Shown here one piece after another: positions 20,153 through 31,531 of a stretch of 64,000 bases of DNA; within the stretch, counting starts at the first letter, position 1; every line of letters starts with the position of its first letter. The stretch comes from Pegoplata infirma. Taxonomy: Eukaryota > Arthropoda > Insecta > Diptera > Anthomyiidae. The position numbers and the translations under genes are program-made. Under the pieces are notes generated by a model. It was not told where the DNA came from. It saw only the letters and a program-made list of their open reading frames with translations, and did not search any database. The stretch is from contig OY992540.1 of NCBI GenBank assembly GCA_963921195.1, positions 131,378,671 through 131,442,670 on the forward strand. Direction: 5' to 3'.

Positions 20153-20293
20153 TGTAATTTAATAACAAACATTGATTATTTATATTTGTCCAATTTTAAG
20201 CATTTTGGGCATGCCGCACAAACTTTCAACCCTTGACAACCCCTAGTGAAATTTTATGAGAAAAATATTTGTAGAGCATTTTAGCCCTTTAAG

Positions 20294-20408
20294 GGCGGAT
20301 TACTCAATGAAAAGTTAGTTGCTAACTGCCGATTTAACGGAGCCTTTGTATAAAAAAGTTATATTTAACGGAGAGTTATTTTATAACGGAGCATTGAGTA
20401 ATCCAGCC
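20294..20408. mobile_element. 115-bp MITE, GGCGGATTACTCAATG ends
   Basis: GGCGGATTACTCAATG pairs with CATTGAGTAATCCAGCC, and TAACGGA words recur inside. Non-coding. Confidence 0.7.
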
Positions 20409-20476
20409 TAAATAGATTTATTAGACTTGTGTGTTTAGTTTTTGACGAAGGACTAAAATGACCTTTTGAAATGGCT

Positions 20477-20680
20477 TTTATTTATTTATTTATTAATCCA
20501 TATTGTAATACAAAGCCATTAAAGCCAAAAAACGTATTACATAGCAATACAATCCTGAGTATAGTACTTAACCTAATCAATACAAATAACTTATGTAAAT
20601 ATAAATCATGCATAAATATCTGCACCCATCAATCAATTTCACTTATTGGCTCCCCAGCCGTAACAAATTATAAAAAGTAC
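20477..20680 (-). mobile_element. LINE 3'-end fragment
   Basis: Read on the minus strand it ends TTACAATATGGATTAATAAA and a (TAAA)-type run. This resembles the 3' tail of the retroelement at 13480-13577. No ORF2 sequence remains upstream, so it is a short 5'-truncated copy. Confidence 0.55.
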
Positions 20681-21020
20681 TATTAAAAAGATATTAAGTA
20701 AAGCAATTATAATCCGGTAATTATTAAAACTCATATAGGGTTAATCTGTTCTAAGGAAAAAAACCGCCATACAATTTCACTAAAGACATCAAACCATATT
20801 TTACAGCACAGATGTGATAAAAAAAAATTAAAAATTTCAGTGGGCCATAAAAAAAGAATTCCGACAGACTTTACAAATTCTTTTGGTGATTTTGTCTATT
20901 TGATGGTGCACTTTAATATGACATTGAAGCTATTGAGGCGCTATGACCCAGAATTTGTTGCACAGTGTTATGAGCTACGGGGTTTTTTACTTTTGCTGCT
21001 TGTTGCTGCATTAAGGGCAG

Positions 21021-21191
21021 TTTACATGTTAACTACCCTTGACCACCCTTATCTACTATTTCCCAGTATTGGTGATACGATTTGCCGGGTTTAAATAATT
21101 TTGTATGAAAAATTATTTGAATTTGACAATTGTTATCCTCCAATACTGGGAAATAGTAGATAAGGGTAGTCAAGGGTAGTTAACATGTAAA
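21021..21191. mobile_element. 171-bp palindromic MITE upstream of Lig4
   Basis: Near-perfect arms: TTTACATGTTAACTACCC at the left, GGGTAGTTAACATGTAAA at the right, and CTACTATTTCCCAGTATTGG with its complement inside. It ends 117 bp before the ligase start codon, so it lies in or next to the promoter. Confidence 0.88.
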
Positions 21192-21308
21192 TCAAGCTTT
21201 ATAAATAAAAACTTAATTGTCAACAAATAACAGCTGTTTCTTATAAACAACCTATTTTTTTATAAACTCCTATTTAGAATTTCATCATATTTACAATTTT
21301 ATTAAAAT

Positions 21309-24300
21309 ATGGAAATATCAGATACTATTAAATTTCGTGATATATGTTCCATGTTAAAGAAAATCAAAGATACCAACAATAAAGATAAAAAATCAAAAAT
21401 TGTTAAACAATATTATGAATCATTCTGCAAGCATCGGGAGAAATTTCGTGAAGAACAACAATGGAAACCAGATATGGCAGAGGTAAGCGTCTATATAATC
21501 ATTATTCCAACATATATTTAATGACACTATATTTTCCTTTCAACAGGATGGCCGTAGTAGTTTTTATTGTATTTTGAGATGTCTGATACCAAATGCCGAT
21601 ATGGCCCGGCCACCCTATGGTCTACAAATACCAACTTTAGGAAAAGTTTACATTAAAGTTTTACAGCTGGGATTGGAATGTTAGTACTTTAAGAATTTGG
21701 TGTTTAACAAAACGTTTCTTATGATTGAATTTTGATTTTTTTTTAGCTAAGGATGCGGAAATTTTAGAGGCCCGAAATTTTAGTGGCATACGGGGTGACT
21801 ATGCTGAAAAGGTTTATCGAGTTTTAAAGCCCAGATGTCTTAATCAACCAAGTAATTTATCTTTGAAGCAAATTCATGATATGTTGGATTCTATAGCTTC
21901 AGAAAATCGTTTAAGTAAGTAAATCAGATATTAGAGGGGCATGTTACAGACTCAATTCCATTCGGAAGTGCAAAAAGTTTACAGTAGGCTTCGTCCTTGT
22001 ATCGTACTTAAACCGTTTACATGGACAGACGGACGGACATTGCTAAATCGACTCAAAAAGTAATTCTCAGTCGATCGATATACTTAAAGGTAGGTCTAGG
22101 ACCAATATTTTAGGTAGTTGCAAACATTAGCACAAACAAAAATTGACAGGTTCGTCGGAGGACATCTCCTTCCCTTCCTATAAATTTAAACAAATTCATT
22201 ATGATTTTAGCTCAGAGTAACACAATTATATTATTTACATTAATTTTTTGAGGCGGGCTAAAAAAATTAAATTGTTTATTTCCCTGGGTCCAAGTGCAGG
22301 TCTTTGAACGTATTCCGAAAAAAATGTTTCATTGCAAAAAAAGTTAAAAAACAAGTAACAAAAAGTTAAATTCGGTCATTACATTTTTCTTCATAACTTC
22401 TGAACCGCTGAACCGATATCGCTCAAATGAAATAACAAAATGCTCGGGACAAGTAAACAAGTTATATTTCAGTCATATCTGTTAAATATTGCCATTTCAA
22501 CAGACGGAAATCGCTAGAATATTTGAGAATCGATCAAATACACTATGTGGTCCCAGACCGATATTTCGATGAGTTACAAACGGGATGCCAAACTTATATA
22601 TACCCTCTACCACTAACAATAAGTGGAGGGTATAAAACTGAGTTCCGGTCCAAACATGATCTGACTGGATCTCTATTTAGTTAGAACATAAATTAGAAAA
22701 CACCCAAAAATCGGTAAAATTTTTTAAAGGGAACTGAGTCCAAAAATGGTCCAATCAAAAACAAGTAAGAAAATTGTAGTCGGTCAAGACCGACCATATA
22801 ATACCCTACACCAGAGTTTCCCGGAAAATGGGTCCCAAGTTCAAGCATGGACTGATTAAATCTATATTTTGTCAAATCTTTAATAAATGTAAAAAGCACT
22901 CACAAATCAAATTGAGCTTCTTTTTGTTGACAATAAACCGCTTTAACTGAATATCGGGCGAAATTTTCACATGGACCCTAAGTCCAAAAATGGTCTGATG
23001 ATAATCAGATTTGATAAGGTTATTAAAGTACGCGTTTAACATACACAAACAGGATTTTAATTAAATATTTTCTATTTTCATGAAATTTGAGAGATTTATA
23101 TGAAAATCAGGAAGGTGGTTTGTATGGGGCCAACAAGAAGAACATGATTACTTGCCAAGTTTCGAAAATATACCTATTAAAATGCGGCTATTAGAGCCAT
23201 TTGAGAAAAAATTAAAGAGGACCTTTGTATGGGGGCTATGTCTAAATGTGGACCGATTTTTTCCAATTTCAATAGGCTTCGTCCCTGGGCCAAAAGAGGC
23301 TTAAGTTTTCGGACGGACATCGCTAAATCGACTCAAAAAGTGATTCTGAGTCGATCGGTATACTTAAAAGTGGGTCTAGGACCAATATTTCGGGTAGTTA
23401 CAAACATCAGCACAAACTCATTATACCCTGTACCACAGTGTGGTGTAGGGTATAATTATCCGAATCTCAAGACTGATCTGTACAGAAAATCACCAGAATC
23501 GAGAAATTTATTACAAAATCAGAATGTCAGATTTATTTTGTAATTTTTCCCTATCTTAATTTTCAGACACCGAAAAAGTTTTAATACAACTTTCTGAAGT
23601 AGCCTCAGCCGAAGAACAAATGTGGTTTGTTAGGCTTTTATTAAAATCTATGCATTTAGCTATTGGCGATCAGCGTATTTTTGCAATTTTACATCCACAA
23701 GCTAAAAGTTTCTTTCAAACCTGTGCAAATTTATCAAAATTATGTTTGCATTTAGCGGATAATAAATTTACTTTAAATGCTGCAGCTGCAACATCATCCG
23801 CAGTGGGCTCATTATATCTTACCGTTGTTATACAACCATTTGAACATATAAGACCTCAACTATGTGAAATATTTCCGGGAAACATTGAAAATCTAATGGC
23901 AAATGATGTTTTATATATGGAAACTAAAATGGATGGTGAAAGATTTCAATTACACTATATGGATAATCGTTTTAAATATATATCCCGTAATGGCATAGAC
24001 TATACGGATAGTTTTGGTTCTTCATATGATCAAGATAATAAATTAACATCAAAACTAAGACATCTTTTGCCAATTGGTATGCTGTCTGTTATCTTGGATG
24101 GTGAAATGATGGTCTGGGATTGTTTTAATAATAAATATCGTGAAAAGGGTGAAAATACTGATGTAAAACATTTAAATAATGATCGCTCTTGGCAACCGTG
24201 TTTTGTTGTTTATGATCTGCTGTATTGGAATGGTCAATCATTTTTACAAATACCTTATATACAAAGAATTAATAAATTACGAAATTTATTAAAAGAACAA

Positions 24301-27216
24301 GAAGGGGTTTTACAAATAATGAAAAGTGAAAAAATTACTTCGATTGAGGAATTCAAGCGAATGTTCCAAGTGGCCTTAGATCAACATCAAGAGGGAGTAG
24401 TATTGAAAAAACAAAATGCCATATATCGTCCCGGTTGTCGAAATGGTGGTGGATGGTTTAAAGTAAAAGCGGATGTAAGTATAATTTAAAAATAATTTTA
24501 TAAGAACTTAAATTTGAAGAATATTTTAATTAAGGATTTGAGAAAAAAGAAAAAACTAAAAACTAAAAAAATCCAAAACAAGTAAAGTATTCACACATGA
24601 GCCGAAATCTCGTTGGAACGAGATTACGATCATATGGTTCTGTATTATTTTATATATGAATTGGGTATAAGACTTTTAAATTTGGCTGTGCCGAATCTTC
24701 TATACCCTTCAACATTTAAAAAAATAACAGGGGCGTTTTTTTTTTCTCCTTGCGATAAATGTTGGCAAATTTAATTCGGCTGTGCAGAATCTTCTATACC
24801 CTCCAACATTTAAAAAAAATTGTCAGGGGCGTTTTTTGTGCGAGGGGGGGGGGTCGGTGGTAATTCACGTCCACAAAATGGGGGCGGGGGAAGAAATTAT
24901 ATTTTTTTTTAAACTTAATATAAAAATTTGGTTTGATTGTTTAACAAAAATGCAACAAAAAAAAGCAGAAAAAAATTACGTTTTTTAGAGGTTTGTTTAG
25001 TTCTTTAAGGATGAACTTTTGACCTGATTCGATTTTGTCCATTTCAAAACTTAACCAGCCTATGACCATAAGACATTTTTTGATATACATACATTTTTAA
25101 CATTGGAGAGGGAATCCATATATTCGGTATCATTATTTTCAAAAAATATACGACCGAAAATGGAATACAACTCCCATATCTGGGCAGGAGCTTCAAGGTC
25201 TATCTTGGAGCTTCTGGACCGGGTGCAAAGGAGTGCGTTGAAGATCATCAATGACAGTAGGGTATCCAGCTCTATTGACTCATTGGAGCATCGTCGGAAT
25301 GTGGGTTGTGTGTCATTGTTCTATCGATATTACCACGGTAAGTGTTCAGCTGAGATAGGCGAACTCTTCCCGGAGACGCGGGTGCATGCTCGTAGTACTC
25401 GTCTATCCAGTAGATCACATCCATTCGTAGTCGAATGTCCAATGTATCGCACAACGCATTACAGATAAAATTCGTTTTTCAGTCGAACCAGCCGCATGTG
25501 GAATAAACTTCCTGCAGTTGTCTTCCCAGTCAGCTACGACCTAGAAAAATTCAAATTAAACGTCCACAAACACTACTCCCTCTTTCCTCCTCCTCATAAC
25601 CTATTTTCCTAACACCAACACAATGCATTGCATTAGTAGGGGGCATCCCCTGAGTGTTGGCTCAAAGTAAAAAAAAAAATTCAAATTGTTTACGCTTTTT
25701 AATCCTAATAATATAACCTAACTTTATTTTTCTCTTTTCAGTACATTGAAGGTCTTACCACCGAATTTGATCTGTTAGTTATCGGTGGCTTTTACAATCG
25801 TAGTCGTACCTTTGTAGAATCATTTCTTCTTGGTGTTCTCAAATATATTTCCCACCAACAATATGAAGTTTATTCCATTGGTAAAGTTAGCAACATAACA
25901 CAACAGCGTGTAGTTCTTAATAATACACTTAAACCCCACTGGCACTTACTTGCTCAAGAGCAACCACCAATGTGGTATCATTATAAACAGACAAATGCTG
26001 ACGGTCGTCCAGATGTTTGGATAGAACCTAGACATTCAGTTATTTTACAAATTAAAGCAACCGATTTAAATCCTTCTGGATCATTTTACCTACAGATGTG
26101 TTTACATTTTCCGCGAATACAAGCTTGGCGTAATGATAAGTCATGGCATGAATGTTTATCGTTGGAAGAATATAATCAAATTAAACAGAGTTCGGGTAAA
26201 AGTGGCATAAAAAAAATAGTCAAGAGAACTGTAAGCTTGGAAGATTTTACTGGAGATCGTGTAAAACGTAGGAAACTAACACCAGCAGAAAAACGTAAAT
26301 TGGGTTTGCAATCGTATGCAAAGAAATTTGATCCCAATAATGTAAGTCAAAGTCTTTCGTTAAAAAAAATACAATTTTAAAAAAAATCAGATTTTGATTC
26401 TCATTTTTTTTAATTTTACAGGTTGAAAAAACATCACAATTACTTAAAGATTTTAGTGTTTGTATTCTAAGTGCTTCATTAACCAAAGGTTACTCGCCGG
26501 AGTATTTGAAAGCATTAGTTATACAAAATGGTGGCTCTGTTGTAGAAAATCCTTTACCCGATAATCCCACATGCATTGTTGTGGCTGGAGATACAAGCTA
26601 TCGCGTTCAAATGCTATGTAAATCCAAACAATACGACATAGTCTCCATGGATTGGTTTTTACGTATTTGTGTTAAACAAGAAATTAAATTGAAACCCCGT
26701 GATATGCTCTCCATGACTCCGGCTCTAAATAAACGATTTTCTAAATTTTATGATAAATATGGCGATAATTATACAGAATTTGTATCATCCAAAGAACTTA
26801 AACGCATATGTGATCATATGGATGAAGAACAAATACCGGATTTAGATAACACTCAATTACTAGAGTTGGAAAATCTTATAAATCCGAATAACAATCGTAA
26901 TTATTTTCGTTCAAAATATTCATATTTTTATACATTTGATCCCGATTCGGTTAGAGCAAAATTACATTATCAGTGGCATGGTGGTAGTGTTTTAAGCGAT
27001 CGTAATTTAATTGAAAATATTGAAAATTTAACAAAAATTTCTTATATATTTATAAATGTTTTGCAATTTGATAAAATTAAATTTGTTGAATGGTTAAAAG
27101 AGAGATTTTCCAAAAATTTATCTCATTTACAAATTGTTAATATACAATGGATTTTAGAATCACATAAGTCAAGAATTTTACTTGATATTAAAGAGTATAC
27201 ATTTCATGATTTTTAA
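21309..27216 (+). CDS. Lig4: DNA ligase IV
   Basis: Six exons join in frame: 21309-21482, 21547-21679, 21747-21914, 23567-24474, 25742-26341 and 26422-27216, giving 925 residues, close to the 911 of human LIG4. The N-terminal DNA-binding domain contains LKPRCLNQPSNLSLKQIHD. In the nucleotidyl-transferase core, motif I has the adenylated lysine K279 (ETKMDGERFQ). It is followed by KYISRNGIDYT, VILDGEMMVWD, FVVYDLLYWNG and EGVVLKKQNAIYRPG. The OB-fold domain is in exon 5. Two C-terminal BRCT domains (about 668-755 and 835-925, each with a conserved Trp: SMDWFLRIC, NIQWILESH) flank the XRCC4-binding linker. The enzyme seals double-strand breaks in non-homologous end joining with XRCC4. Donor of exon 2 is the weaker GTTAGT. 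Introns 3 (1652 bp) and 4 (1267 bp) are swollen by repeats; the others are 60-80 bp. All catalytic motifs are intact. Confidence 0.97.
21950..23540. repeat. Dispersed calyptrate-type repeats in Lig4 intron 3
   Basis: Several partial copies of one family: GACGGACATTGCTAAATCGA then GTCGATCGATATACTTAAAG (22030-22100), again at 23310-23400, AAACAAGTAAGAAAATTG with ATACCCTACACC (22758-22812), and ACCACAGTGTGGTGTAGGGT near 23432. Copies are diverged and non-coding, and fill nearly the whole intron. Confidence 0.7.
24600..24900. repeat. Duplicated repeat with poly-G tract in Lig4 intron 4
   Basis: Text starting GGCTGTGCCGAATCTTCTAT and ending AGGGGCGTTTTTT (24682-24743) is repeated at 24778-24836, followed by a G10 run. 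Similar text is at 29300-29450 and, inverted, at 39540-39690. Confidence 0.65.
25103..25680 (+). mobile_element. 5'-truncated LINE fragment in Lig4 intron 4
   Basis: It encodes the C-terminal end of a LINE ORF2. RPKMEYNSHIWAG and LLDRVQRSALKIIND occur in one frame (to 25468). Then, after a frameshift, RTSRMWNKLPAVVFP and YDLEKFKLNVHKH run to a TAA at 25610-25612. A short 3' UTR and an A tract (25669-25679) follow. These motifs are typical of the region after the reverse transcriptase in Jockey/CR1-type LINEs. It is a dead fragment in the same orientation as the gene. Confidence 0.85.
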
Positions 27217-27896
27217 TTGTAAAAAATAATTTTGATGTTTCTATGTTATTAATTTTTTTTTTCAAATTTATTTTTACTAAATATATATATATTTTTCTAA
27301 TTTTACATTAAAACATTTGTGTATTAAAATCTTCGGGTATATCTGAATAATTAAAATTTTAATTGTAATTTTGGGCTAAAATGTAGTTTACGAAACTTAA
27401 AAAATCCCTCCCCAATTAGAATAAATAAGTATTTAAGGTATATTCGACTTGGCTGAATCTATGAATACCCTCCACAATGCCCTTTTGAAGTGGTAATAAA
27501 TTTTCTAAAATAAAAAAAAATTAACAATTATGATTAGAAAAATTTTATTTCGAGTAAAAAACTTTTTTTTAGTAAATTTTGAGAATTTGAGTGTAAATTG
27601 TTTTTTCAGTGTAAAATTTTTTTCAAGTGTAATTTTGTTTTTTTTTAGTGTAAAAATATTTTTGAGTGACAAAAATTCTTTGTAAAATATTTGTCTGATT
27701 TTTTGTAATGTTTTAAAAGTTGTTTAACGGTTTTTTAACACGTGAATTTAAGGTGAAACCATTTTGAAATTCAATACCAGTAAGACCTGGAGAACGACAA
27801 ATAAATATTAGAAACTTCAACAGCCTCAGGCTGTTTTTCGATAAATTTCAAACAATGATGACGTTCGATTTTGATGTTTAATTGCCAGCAATAGTT
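27217..27896. other. Lig4 3' flank
   Basis: AT-rich sequence with no coding frame. A hairpin CAGCCTCAGGCTG lies near 27820. The ligase polyadenylation site is probably in the first 200 bp, but no unambiguous AATAAA was assigned. Confidence 0.4.
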
Positions 27897-28065
27897 GCTC
27901 GTGTATCCTGGAATCAAACAAAAACAATTGCCAGAGATAGAATCAGATGGAGAGAATTCGTTGACGCCCTATGTTCACTCTAAACTTTATTTAAGTATTT
28001 GTAGTTTTCAGAAATGTATTTCTATTGATATTTAAATAAATAAAGGACATATATATATATATAAT
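27897..28065 (+). mobile_element. LINE ORF2 C-terminal stub with 3' UTR
   Basis: An open frame of 28 residues ends ARDRIRWREFVDALCSL and stops at 27981-27983. The W-x-E-x-V-D-A-L-C end is characteristic of RTE- or I-type LINE ORF2 termini. A short AT-rich 3' UTR follows, ending in AAATAAATAAA and an (AT)n run. A strongly 5'-truncated insertion, different from the one at 25103. Confidence 0.6.
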
Positions 28066-28470
28066 AGTTGCTCAGACAAATTGCCAAGCAATTATTGCTA
28101 CATATATATTTTGGCGTTATATAAATTTTGACGTTATTGCTAAGTATTTTTATCAGATGGAGACAGGGGCTACGATTTACTCAAAATTAGTATTGGCATT
28201 TTTGGTATCAAATTAAAGGTACTTAAAATACCTATCCCGAGATGCTAACAACGTGCCGAAAAAGTGAATATTTTAAAATTTGGGCATTTTACTCAATATG
28301 ACAAAAGTTGTGCATGTTAGGACACGTTCTTTGCACACGAAGATATGATTTCCAAAGACCTTCCATTTGGTATAAAACTAAAAAATTACCGTTTCTTACC
28401 CCCTCATTTTCACACCCTAAATATGAATTTGGGAAGCTAAAAAAATGCGTGTTCCTTTATTTTTCCTGCT
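28066..28470. other. Spacer
   Basis: AT-rich, non-coding as far as I can see. Confidence 0.4.
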
Positions 28471-28713
28471 CTACAAAATAAAACCAATTCCATAAAGATC
28501 GGCGGGGATATCTTCCTTGTAAGTATTTTTAACAGTAACTGGTCCACAACTGTTGTGGGCGCTATGTAATAGGCAAAGTGACATTACTTTTGCAGTGATA
28601 AATTTATCACAGAACCAGAATTGGCCCTCTGGTGTAAAGTGCATTTTTGTAAAAGTTTTGTATGTTTTCTTTTTTGAACTTACCTTAGTCATAGTAGTAC
28701 CAATTTCAGTCAA
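28471..28713 (-). CDS. Small open reading frame of unknown function
   Basis: An 80-codon frame with mixed, non-repetitive amino-acid use (KMHFTPEGQFWFCDKF, CLLHSAHNSCGPVTV, YKEDIPADLYGIGF), unlike most AT-driven frames in this window. It carries a perfect splice-donor word AAGGTAAGT after codon 10. The short upstream part might therefore be a first exon with the rest intronic, or the frame may be a chance one. I do not recognise it and there is no partner gene nearby. Confidence 0.25.
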   Translation of the reverse strand: MTEIGTTMTKVSSKKKTYKTFTKMHFTPEGQFWFCDKFITAKVMSLCLLHSAHNSCGPVTVKNTYKEDIPADLYGIGFIL

Positions 28714-29630
28714 CTAGTTTTGTTCCCAAATCTCCAAAAAGTAAATTCTTTTGAATTAATTCTTCAAGAATTTCTTGATTTAAACAATAAACTTTTTACG
28801 AATTACACGAAAAAGTCAATTAATTCTTCAAAGGTCTGATGATTGCACTAAAAAAAAACTTTTTTTCACCAAATTTATAATTTTCTTTCCATTTACATAT
28901 TTTTCTAATATGTACTTAACCGACACTTGCATTTTAACTTGAAGTTTTTCATACTAATTTTAACTAAATACGTTAGTTTTTAACAACAAACTTATGTACT
29001 CATATTTCAAAACACTTTTATTTAATTTCTATTAATTATATTTTCACATTTATCTCAAAATATTTAATTAAAGAAAACAACCGACCGAAATTAGTACGAC
29101 CGCAATAAAATTTTCGCATAACTGAAGTTAATAAAAGCAAGAAGAGGTCAAAACTAAACACGAATAACGGATTTTCTTTATGGATTTACTACCGTAATAC
29201 ACCATATGTTGAATATAAAAATACACCACACGAATAGGGCTGCCAGTTTATTTTTTGGAATGCCATCCCCAATTTAATATGTCTGATTCCCAAAAATATA
29301 AAAGAAATTTAAAAAAAAAAAATTGTCAGTGGCATTTTGGGGAAAGGTCGGGGAAGTAACTTGGTTGGTTGGCGGCGGACGTTGGGGGACACCTTCTGCT
29401 CGTGATAAATGTTAAGACCCATTCACACCTGAGGTAAAATCTCGTTCAAACGAGAAAATTTCATTACGAACTGAGCAGGTTAAAAAAAATTAAATTTTTC
29501 CCAAGTTAAGAAGTTTAAACTTCTGTTTAATGTTACATTTTTGTAAAAAAAAAAGAAAAACTATGCGAATATCGTTTTAGAAGCGACCACAGTTTTATTT
29601 AATACACTCATATAAACATTTTAGTAAGCC
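28714..29630. other. Spacer with dispersed repeat
   Basis: AT-rich. Bases 29290-29500 belong to the repeat also present in Lig4 intron 4 (TGTCAGTGGCATTTTGGGG, then AATCTCGTTCAAACGAGA). Confidence 0.5.
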
Positions 29631-29633
29631 CAT

Positions 29634-30067
29634 TGTTGCGCCAACAACAAAATACACATAAAAATTTTGCTGTCTGCTGCTTGCTGCTGTATTGTGAAGA
29701 AACACTAACGTGTTAAAAACTGTATGGTATGAAAGGGCTATTTTTTTTTTTACCAATGTCAGTAAACTCAACTTGTTCCAAAATGCGTTAATACTAAATT
29801 TGCATTCATTTTTTTAAACATGTTTAAGTGATTAAACATGTTTAAAAAAATGAATGCGAATTTGGTATTATACCATATTCGCAATCATTTAAGCTAGTTT
29901 AATTATGTGTTTTCCCCATACAATTTTTAACACTTTAGTGTTTCTTCACAATACAGCAGCAAGCAGCAGACAGCAACATTTTTACATGTATTTTGTTGTT
30001 GCGCCAACAACAAAATACATATAAAAATTTGCTGTCTGCTGCTTGCTGCTGTATTGTGAAGAAACAC
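29634..30067. repeat. Three-armed inverted/direct repeat rich in CTGCTGCTTGCTGCTG
   Basis: Arm 1 (29634-29706) reads from TTGTTGCGCCAACAAC through GCTGTCTGCTGCTTGC to GAAGAAACACT. Arm 2 (29936-30008) is its reverse complement. Arm 3 (30001-30068) repeats arm 1 directly and overlaps arm 2 at GTTGCGCCAAC. The centre has a second palindrome around AAACATGTTTAA (29795-29860), recurring at 30117-30150. It looks like a foldback MITE that gained a second copy or partial duplication. Confidence 0.82.
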
Positions 30068-30479
30068 TTATCTGTCAAAATAAAACGAAGTTCGAAATTT
30101 AAACTTAAGGTACATAAACATGTTTAAAAAAATGAATGCGAATGTGGTATAACAGAAAAATGCATAATTTAATATTACGTCTAGAACCGGTGTTATACAC
30201 CTCTCATTAGTGTCGCTTCTGTAGATTTCTACTTGTATTTAACACTGGCAACACTGATCTAAAAGCAAATAACAAAACGCTGGATTTAGCGGGAAATAGC
30301 AAATTGGCCACATTGATTTCTTTTTCTTAAAAAAAAGTGTCGTCGTTCCTCGCTTTTTTTTTGCTGCAAATATTTTTTTAAATAAATTAGTATTAATTTA
30401 TTTAAATTTAGTAAATATATTAGTAGCAACTTTAAATATATAAATAAAACGAATAACGTAAAAAGCAACAATTACTTTT

Positions 30480-30739
30480 TTCGTTAAAGTAAGCAAAAAA
30501 AAAAGTAAGAAAAAATCAAACTACGAAGTGAAAAAAATTGATTTTTTAATTTTTTCACACACAAAGAGGAAAAAACCCGAAGAAAAAAAGAAAGCGAGGC
30601 GAGGCAGGCGGCTTTAGAAAAAAAGTTGTATAAAATAAAACTTTTCATAGAAATTTAACATAAAAAAAGATTCTTATAAAAAGTTTTAAGCATCTTATTA
30701 GTATCATAATCTAATTTCTGTGAAAAAAAGCAAAAGTTA
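30480..30739 (+). other. Candidate untranslated first exon and promoter region
   Basis: A relatively GC-richer, non-repetitive stretch (AAAGCGAGGCGAGGCAGGCG at 30590) ends at a consensus donor TTAGGTAAGTAATT at 30739/30740. No ATG-led frame is present. The next coding sequence on the same strand is the RNA helicase, whose ATG at 40925 is preceded by acceptor-like text (CCTCCCAATAG near 40802). Fly Rm62 genes have 5' non-coding exons, so this may be its first exon with a 10-kb intron. This link is inference only. Confidence 0.4.
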
Positions 30740-31523
30740 GGTAAGTAATTATTTCATCATTTTCACAATTTTTTTTTGTTAAAAAAATACGTATAGACAC
30801 AAAAAGGGATGCCATTATCATGAAAAAATGGGGATGTAACGGGAACACGTTTTTTTGTACCAACTAATTGGAAAAGGGCGAATACTTTTGTTATCTTGGC
30901 AACTCTTTACTAATATGTAAAATGTAGTCGTCATACAAATTAGTTTTCGTTTTTTAATTTTACTATGAACTAATAAAAGGCTTATTTATATATTATTTAT
31001 TAAAAAATATTTATAGCTAGTTCAAATTAGTAAAAAAAATAATTAAAAACTTATTAAATTGGTGCGTACATAAATAGAAAATTAATTGTCTTCTAATAAA
31101 TTTTTGGCCGACCGAAGAAGCCGAACACGATTAATCGATAAAAATTGTGCATTCGAGAAGGGCAATGATTTTGTAAAATCAGCTAGACGCAGATTTTTTT
31201 TCATGGTGGTGGTTTTTTTTACCCATGTTTTTTAGATTAAAAATCACGAGTATGTAATAAAAGTATGCATATAAAAAAACAATCCCCTAATCATCTAAAG
31301 ATGTATCTACTATGTACGTATGTAGGTATATTAGAGTGGCATTATTTTTTAACTTTTGATTTTCCCAAGAGGGTATTTTTATACTCAGTAGGGAGGAGCA
31401 AATTTAGTTTTTTTTCGAAAACGTCTGAATCGGGAAAGTTCCCTTTTAGGGTTGATATTAATACAGAGAAATAAAGTAAAGGGATTGTAATTGATTCAAC
31501 TCTCTTTTTTTTTCTTACACGAA
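30740..31523. other. Start of the putative long intron
   Basis: AT-rich, no gene or clear repeat recognised before the hAT-type element. Confidence 0.4.
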
Positions 31524-31531
31524 GTTTGGGA

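Noticed and set aside
29634..30067. A CRISPR-like or trinucleotide-expansion array because of repeated CTG/CAG words
   Set aside because: The repeats are arms of an inverted element; there are no regular spacers and no pure (CTG)n tract.
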